A DNA stretch of 64,000 bases from JAOTZA01 sp965224065. Lineage in GTDB: Bacteria; Acidobacteriota; Thermoanaerobaculia; Multivoradales; JAHEKO01. The position numbers were made by a program, and so were the translations under genes. Each line of letters starts with the position of its first letter. The stretch's first letter is position 1. The stretch lies in NCBI GenBank assembly GCA_965224065.1, contig CBDCYF010000005.1, positions 1,364,001 to 1,428,000 of the forward strand, given 5' to 3'. Shown piece by piece: positions 59,881 to 64,000 of the stretch. The notes under the pieces are model-generated. The model made no database searches, was not told where the DNA came from, and saw nothing but the letters and a program-made list of their open reading frames with translations.

Positions 59881-59963
59881 TTGGGTGCGGTTCTTGTACG
59901 TCGGAATCGCAGCGCCACAGGTGCCACTCTCCACGATAGAATCTCCCCCAAGAGGCGCCCAAG

Positions 59964-60281
59964 ATGACGACAGCGGCACGCACGACCTACGAGCACATCA
60001 CCCTGGACAAGAACGGCGTGCCGTGGATTGAAGAGGCCAACACCAAGGTTGTCGAACTGGTTGCGAACGTCAAAGCCTACGGCTGGAGCCCGGAGGAGTT
60101 GGCGTACCAGCTCCCTCACCTCACGCTAGGCCAGATCCACTCGGCACTCGCCTACTACTGGGACCATGAGGCGGAGATCGACGCGGATCTCGCGCGGCGG
60201 GACGCGCTTTTCGAGGAAGCCAGGCAAGCTGCCGGAGAGCACCCGCTCGTCGCCAAGCTGCGCGCCAAAGGGCAGATCTGA
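59964..60281 (+). CDS. DUF433-type antitoxin-like protein
   Basis: 105 residues. TYEHITLDKNGVPWIEEANTKVVELVANVKAYGWSPEELAYQLPHLTLGQIHSALAYYWDH is the DUF433 winged-helix pattern. It is followed after 2 bases by a DUF5615-type gene, a common pairing thought to be a toxin-antitoxin system. RBS is weak. Confidence 0.82.
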   Translation: MTTAARTTYEHITLDKNGVPWIEEANTKVVELVANVKAYGWSPEELAYQLPHLTLGQIHSALAYYWDHEAEIDADLARRDALFEEARQAAGEHPLVAKLRAKGQI

Positions 60282-60283
60282 CC

Positions 60284-60631
60284 TTGCCGGTCAGCCTTTA
60301 CTTCGACCACAACATCAACCGAGCGATCGCCCAGGGCCTCCGGCGACGTGGCGTCGATGTGCTGACAGCTGCTGAAGACGGGGCGCACCGGCTGCCGGAC
60401 GACAAGCTGCTCGATCGAGCCACCGCGCTAGGCCGGGTGCTCGTCTCGGCGGACACGGACTTCATCGAGGAGGCCCACCGGCGGCAGACAAACGGCGTTC
60501 CGTTCTCGGGTGTCGTCATCGGGCGGCAGGGGCTCCCTATCGGCCTCTGCGTCGAACAGCTTGAGCTGATCGCCAAGGTCAGCGAGCCGGACGACTTCTC
60601 CGACACGCTGGTCTTTCTACCGCTACGTTGA
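60284..60631 (+). CDS. DUF5615 PIN-like protein, candidate toxin
   Basis: 115 residues from TTG 60284. LYFDHNINRAIAQGLRRRGVDVLTAAEDG carries the conserved acidic/Asn start, and RVLVSADTDFIEEAHRR the second acidic motif of the PIN-like DUF5615 (Mut7-C) family, probably an RNase. Coupled to the DUF433 gene. Its end overlaps the convergent reverse transcriptase by 9 bases. Confidence 0.82.
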   Translation: MPVSLYFDHNINRAIAQGLRRRGVDVLTAAEDGAHRLPDDKLLDRATALGRVLVSADTDFIEEAHRRQTNGVPFSGVVIGRQGLPIGLCVEQLELIAKVSEPDDFSDTLVFLPLR

Positions 60632-61633
60632 GCGTCGACTCGAGCAAGGCCTGTTCGCGTGCCGGCCGGCCCTTCGGCACGGACGTGTCTCGACCTTGCG
60701 CTTGTCCATAGACGGCAGTCCAGTATCGGGGAGTTTCCGCTCCGCGAACCTCCGCAAGCTCCGACCCTGCGACGGGTTGCAATGGGAGACGAACTGGATA
60801 CTCCCTCGAATGGACTGTAGCTCTCTTTCGAGGGGGCTACCCGATTTGGCCGCGACGAGAATTCGACCTCGGATCTCTTCGATACGCCGTCTCCCTGGAG
60901 ACACCTTGCGATTCAGAACACCTCCGGTCAAACGCTGCGACTTGTGTCGCGGCATAATGCTGACCTTCTTACACCGAACGGCGTGACCGTGGCGTCGAAC
61001 CACGTCAATCCCTAAGCCGACCATCTCGCGGACGGCTTCCGTTGGCCCCGAGAAAGCGATGTCATCTACCCACATACTGAACGCAAGGCCCTTCTCCTGT
61101 GCGACTTCGGAAAACTCGTCGTGAAGCTGAAGAAGGCTGAGGTTCGCTAGCGTTGAACTCGTTGGGGCGCCCTGCGGCAATCGACTCTGGAATGTGGTCA
61201 GGCGGGTCAAGAGGCCAGCGATTTCAGTCGAACATCCAAAGAGTTCTCGATACAAGCGGAAGACGCTCCTGTAGCCGGTTCGCGGGAAACAATCTCGAAG
61301 ATCCACGCTCCCGACGCAGGCCTTTCCTGCATGCAGGGTCATGTTGTCCACAATCGAGCAACCAGTGACCGCTCCAAGCATCGTTGCCGGTAACGGAACG
61401 GTATCTAGGATCTCCTTCTTGAGTCGGCGCTGGATGCTCTTCAAGGCGCCAGTCGGGTTATCCAGGTGGCGCCATTTCCCGCCGGTCAGCGGCCGAATGT
61501 CAAACGATCGGTAGTAACGACCGGACCGCCCCGCGATGCGGCGGAGGTCTGAGCGCCGCCACCGCAACGTGCGTTCCAGACGGCGCATCGAGACAAGCGG
61601 GAAGAGGGAGCTACGGTGTCTCGTCTTCGGCAT
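60623..61633 (-). CDS. Retron-like reverse transcriptase
   Basis: 336 residues. RT motifs in order: CSIVDNMTLHAGKACVGSVDLRDCFPRTGYRSVF, with NMTLH in the retron NAxxH position; LPQGAPTSSTLANLSL; the catalytic FSMWVDDIAFSG with the Asp pair intact although the usual first Tyr is Trp; KKVSIMP; and RLTGGVLNRKVSPGRRR in the retron VTG position. Length and C-terminal layout fit retron RTs. It overlaps the XRE gene by 23 bases and shares an operon with it and a 78-residue protein. No msr-msd RNA could be folded by eye; see 62252-62932. Confidence 0.78.
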   Translation of the reverse strand: MPKTRHRSSLFPLVSMRRLERTLRWRRSDLRRIAGRSGRYYRSFDIRPLTGGKWRHLDNPTGALKSIQRRLKKEILDTVPLPATMLGAVTGCSIVDNMTLHAGKACVGSVDLRDCFPRTGYRSVFRLYRELFGCSTEIAGLLTRLTTFQSRLPQGAPTSSTLANLSLLQLHDEFSEVAQEKGLAFSMWVDDIAFSGPTEAVREMVGLGIDVVRRHGHAVRCKKVSIMPRHKSQRLTGGVLNRKVSPGRRRIEEIRGRILVAAKSGSPLERELQSIRGSIQFVSHCNPSQGRSLRRFAERKLPDTGLPSMDKRKVETRPCRRAGRHANRPCSSRRST

Positions 61634-61928
61634 GTTTCAGGTCGAAAAGGAGTTCCGCGAGCGCAACACCAAGGTCCTGCGCTACCGCTCGATTCGGGAT
61701 GCCGCGTAAGTCGCGGGCTTCAGAAGCAAGCAGCGTGAGCAGCAGGCGCGGCACTTCAAGTCCGTCTGCTATCGCCATAAGCATGTCCTCTGAAGGCTGG
61801 CGCGCACCGCCTTCGACTCTGGAGATGTAGCTCTGAGTCAGCTTCTCGCGCCCTACAGCGTCAGACAGTTGCTTTTGGGAGATACCTTTGACAGCCCGTA
61901 TTACCCTAATGGCTCGTCCATAGTCCAT
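61611..61928 (-). CDS. XRE-family helix-turn-helix protein of the RT operon
   Basis: 105 residues from ATG 61928. RAIRVIRAVKGISQKQLSDAVG and LTQSYISRVEGGARQPSEDMLMAIADGLEVP form an XRE/Cro helix-turn-helix; a helical tail follows. HTH partners accompany some retrons and may regulate or act as the effector. The upstream open frame to 61997 has only a TTG and no ribosome site. Confidence 0.75.
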   Translation of the reverse strand: MDYGRAIRVIRAVKGISQKQLSDAVGREKLTQSYISRVEGGARQPSEDMLMAIADGLEVPRLLLTLLASEARDLRGIPNRAVAQDLGVALAELLFDLKHAEDETP

Positions 61929-62014
61929 ATCTAGTTCTTCGATTCTGTTGACTACCTCGAAGCCCCGGAATGCGTTCCAGCGCCTTGAGGTAATCAACAG
62001 ATGTGGTCGTACAA

Positions 62015-62251
62015 CTACTTCCGCTTCGAATCAACGTCGGTGAAAAGCCGTATAAAGTCCGTTACCGCTTCGACAAAGCACTTGTGTGCTTCTCTCGGCT
62101 TCCGAACCTTCCTGCCCGAATAGGCACGCCTCATTCGACGAAGTGCGAACCTGGCTGCGGTTGCCTGACCCGGCTCAAGGTGCCCCTGGTCCTCGAGTCT
62201 CTCAATAAGAGCGCTCAGAACCCGGAGATGGTAGTTCAGCTTCCGTTTCAA
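62015..62251 (-). CDS. 78-residue basic helical protein opening the RT operon
   Basis: From TTG 62251, chosen because AAAGGAGG lies 9 bases upstream. Helical and basic: KRKLNYHLRVLSALIERLEDQGHLEPGQATAARFALRRMRRAY, EAHKCFVEAVTDFIRLF. No family recognised. It precedes the XRE gene by 86 bases on the same strand. The basic character would suit nucleic-acid binding (inference). Confidence 0.55.
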   Translation of the reverse strand: MKRKLNYHLRVLSALIERLEDQGHLEPGQATAARFALRRMRRAYSGRKVRKPREAHKCFVEAVTDFIRLFTDVDSKRK

Positions 62252-62932
62252 GGAAGTTGCCTCCTTTCCCGCCAACCGAACGACGCGGAATTGCGCCGCT
62301 AACGCTGGGCGGGCCCTTGTTCACCCTGCGCTTCGTAACGGGAGGCACCTTGGGCCTCAACATCTGCGATTACGGAAAACCAATGCGTTGGCCCTTATTT
62401 AGGACTATCCACGACACCGAAACGTCGTCAGTCCCAAACGAGGTCAACGATGGCGTCTACTCCTGCCTAGCAGCAGACCCGGGAGACACCTGAGGCACTC
62501 CTCGGCCCACACACCTGGCCGGGAATAGTGCAGGCCTAGGAACAAGCCTGCGGCCGCACGAACTTCATCCGCACAACCATCAGTGATCAGCCGCGAGGCC
62601 GATCTCATATCAGCGGCAGTAGAGCGAAAAGGGGACGAAAGCTGACTTTCAAAGAACCATCTCAGTGCCATCCGGCACCAGGCCAAAGAGCACGCCTATG
62701 GCTCTCCTTGACCTCGATCCCATTCTGCATGAAATATGCCTCTACGTCAACCCTCCTCCCAGATAAAGTAGCGTCAGCTCCCGTCGGCACAAGATCTTGT
62801 TGTCGACCGACTGGCGAGCCACGCTGTCCGAGGCCGTTCTGGAGGCTCTGAGCAGCTAGTCCCAGCTTCTTAGGTAGCTGGGCTCCTCGGGGCTCAAACA
62901 CCGAGCAAGTGGCCGGATCGTAGACGACCTGA
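62252..62932 (-). other. 680-bp apparently non-coding leader of the RT operon
   Basis: No open frame with ribosome site or protein-like composition spans it. Several stem-loops occur: CCCAGCT/AGCTGGG at 62861-62867 and 62876-62882; GCAGGC/GCCTGC at 62530-62535 and 62546-62551; and a 12-base palindrome ACAAGATCTTGT near 62789-62800. Retron msr-msd RNAs usually lie upstream of the RT on the same strand, so this is the place to look. No complete msr-msd was recognised. Confidence 0.4.
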
Positions 62933-64000
62933 TCAAGGTATTTCCATCATCAGCTCGCCGACGAGCTGGTCGACCTCGTCGCGGTCCACGTCTTCCGCTA
63001 GCCTGGTCGCAGCTGCCGCCTCCTCCATCTTCGCTCGCAGGCCGACCGCAGCCGCCAAGAGGTCATCGAACGACATCGCACCGTCGCGAATCGCGTTCAG
63101 CTCGGTGGCGTCGTGTCGCCGCACCCGTAGCTCGCCTTCTTCGAGAATCTCGTGTCCCATCCGCATCAGCCGGATGAGATGCATGGCGTGCTTCGTGTCG
63201 TAGCCGTGCTCCCGTTCGAGCTTGGCGCGGGCCCGGTTACGGTGGCTTTTCCAGGTTTCGTACGACTCCCAGTGCTTCATCGCGGCGCGGTATTTTTTTT
63301 CAGCGTTGAGCGCCGCGACCACGTCGGGGGGCAAGCTCAGAGCGTCGGTTGCGACCGCTCGGATCCGGTCGTCCAATGCGGCGTCCGAAACAGCCAGAAC
63401 GTCGCGGTAGAAAGCCTCTAAGCGCTCCCGCAGAGCGATGCGAGTCGGCCTAGCCATATCGATGTTCTCGATGCCGTAGCTGCGGACCTTCTCCGCGATG
63501 CTCTGCTCGATTCTGTTCTGGTCGTCGCGGCTCAGGGTCGCGGCGGCCACGGGCAAGCCAAAGTCCGCGCGCGACGGCTTACGGGCCGGCGGATGGAGCA
63601 ACCACGAGCGGTGCGTCTTGATCTTTTTGAGCTGCGCCATCGCGTAACCAAGGAACGTCTGCTGCACCTTCTTGGTCAGGAATCGGTGGCGCTCGCCATG
63701 CAGGCGTCGCCATGCGGGTGTTTCGAGGAGCCAGTCCCGTTCGTCGCTGAAAAGGACCTCCAAGGCGTTCGGGTTCGAGTTGGAACAGAGCCGAACGAAT
63801 TTGGCGATGTCGAAGATGACGCACTCGGCCTTCGCATCAAGTCCATCCGAGGCGGTCGCGTGAGCCTTCAGACGGGGAGCGACGGTGGCAGCCAGCCCGG
63901 CTTCGAGGGCTCCTTCGTACTGCTCGAACTTCTTGAAGATCGAGACACGCATGGACATCGGAACGATGCAGACGCCACGGATATCGAGGTCGGAGCCCTC
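62933..64000 (-). CDS. Nucleotidyltransferase (COG3541/YcgL-like), N-terminus beyond window
   Basis: 355 or more residues; the frame stays open through the right edge. The edge-proximal part reads GSDLDIRGVCIVP, the GS-x-D-x-R signature of DNA-polymerase-beta-type nucleotidyltransferases, so the ATG at 63958 is internal. The rest is helical: FDIAKFVRLCSNSNPNALEVLFSDERDWL, HRFLTKKVQQTFLGYAMAQLKKIK, and HAMHLIRLMRMGHEILEEGELRVRR, matching predicted nucleotidyltransferases of the COG3541 group. Substrate unknown; an RNA-end role beside Hen1-Pnkp is possible but unproven. Confidence 0.78.
   Translation of the reverse strand, partial: EGSDLDIRGVCIVPMSMRVSIFKKFEQYEGALEAGLAATVAPRLKAHATASDGLDAKAECVIFDIAKFVRLCSNSNPNALEVLFSDERDWLLETPAWRRLHGERHRFLTKKVQQTFLGYAMAQLKKIKTHRSWLLHPPARKPSRADFGLPVAAATLSRDDQNRIEQSIAEKVRSYGIENIDMARPTRIALRERLEAFYRDVLAVSDAALDDRIRAVATDALSLPPDVVAALNAEKKYRAAMKHWESYETWKSHRNRARAKLEREHGYDTKHAMHLIRLMRMGHEILEEGELRVRRHDATELNAIRDGAMSFDDLLAAAVGLRAKMEEAAAATRLAEDVDRDEVDQLVGELMMEIP

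Noticed and set aside
59541..59939. Small frames across repeat element B
   Set aside because: They read through the palindromic ends in every phase and lack ribosome sites; similar peptides appear in element A only because the DNA repeats.
62444..62901. Two small minus-strand frames in the RT leader
   Set aside because: No ribosome sites and no protein-like segments; the region is better treated as non-coding.

Overview
The window is a GC-rich chromosome segment that reads like an Acidobacteriota genome (Thermoanaerobaculia or Vicinamibacteria type, inferred from gene content and not proven). The pointers are two large TPR-carrying Ser/Thr kinases, one beside a kinase-associated ECF sigma factor, an alternative complex III, a NarGHJI nitrate reductase, and many secreted proteins without close named families.

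Layout. 1-10 kb: small secreted protein, XRE-like regulator, kinase plus ECF sigma factor, lipoprotein plus beta-helix exoprotein, second kinase, VapBC pair. 10.4-13.2 kb: small His-containing exported protein and a ZnuD-like TonB receptor. 13.4-31.9 kb (minus strand): one continuous, translationally coupled respiratory operon in the order Rrf2 regulator, dihaem cytochrome c, narG-narH-narJ-narI, actA-actB-actC-actDE(fused)-actF, narK1, narK2. It puts quinol-nitrate reductase and quinol-cytochrome c reductase under one probable Fe-S sensor. 32.4-38.2 kb: an orphan LuxR response regulator and a four-gene export cluster (two paralogous small exported proteins, a PapD-like beta-sandwich protein, a 923-aa barrel protein with usher-like layout). 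Three 19-bp-spaced direct repeats lie upstream. This may be an undescribed surface-assembly system. 38.3-41.6 kb: delta-class carbonic anhydrase lipoprotein, DUF1566 exoprotein, dienelactone-hydrolase-like enzyme, Cys-rich exported protein. 41.8-48.5 kb: decayed plasmid repA and a CusABC-type heavy-metal RND efflux operon.

48.8 kb to the right edge is an integrative element. It begins at the 3' half of a tRNA-Glu gene (anticodon loop to CCA), followed by candidate recombination sites and a tyrosine integrase. Cargo includes toxin-antitoxin parts, DUF4288, PhyH-type oxygenase, a MepA-like peptidase, the RNA repair pair Hen1-Pnkp, a DUF433/DUF5615 pair, a retron-like reverse transcriptase operon with a 680-bp apparently non-coding leader, and a nucleotidyltransferase running off the edge. 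Two related ~285-bp elements with palindromic inverted ends (REPIN/MITE-like) lie inside the element.

All calls rest on reading the translated sequence and motifs; no database search was run.
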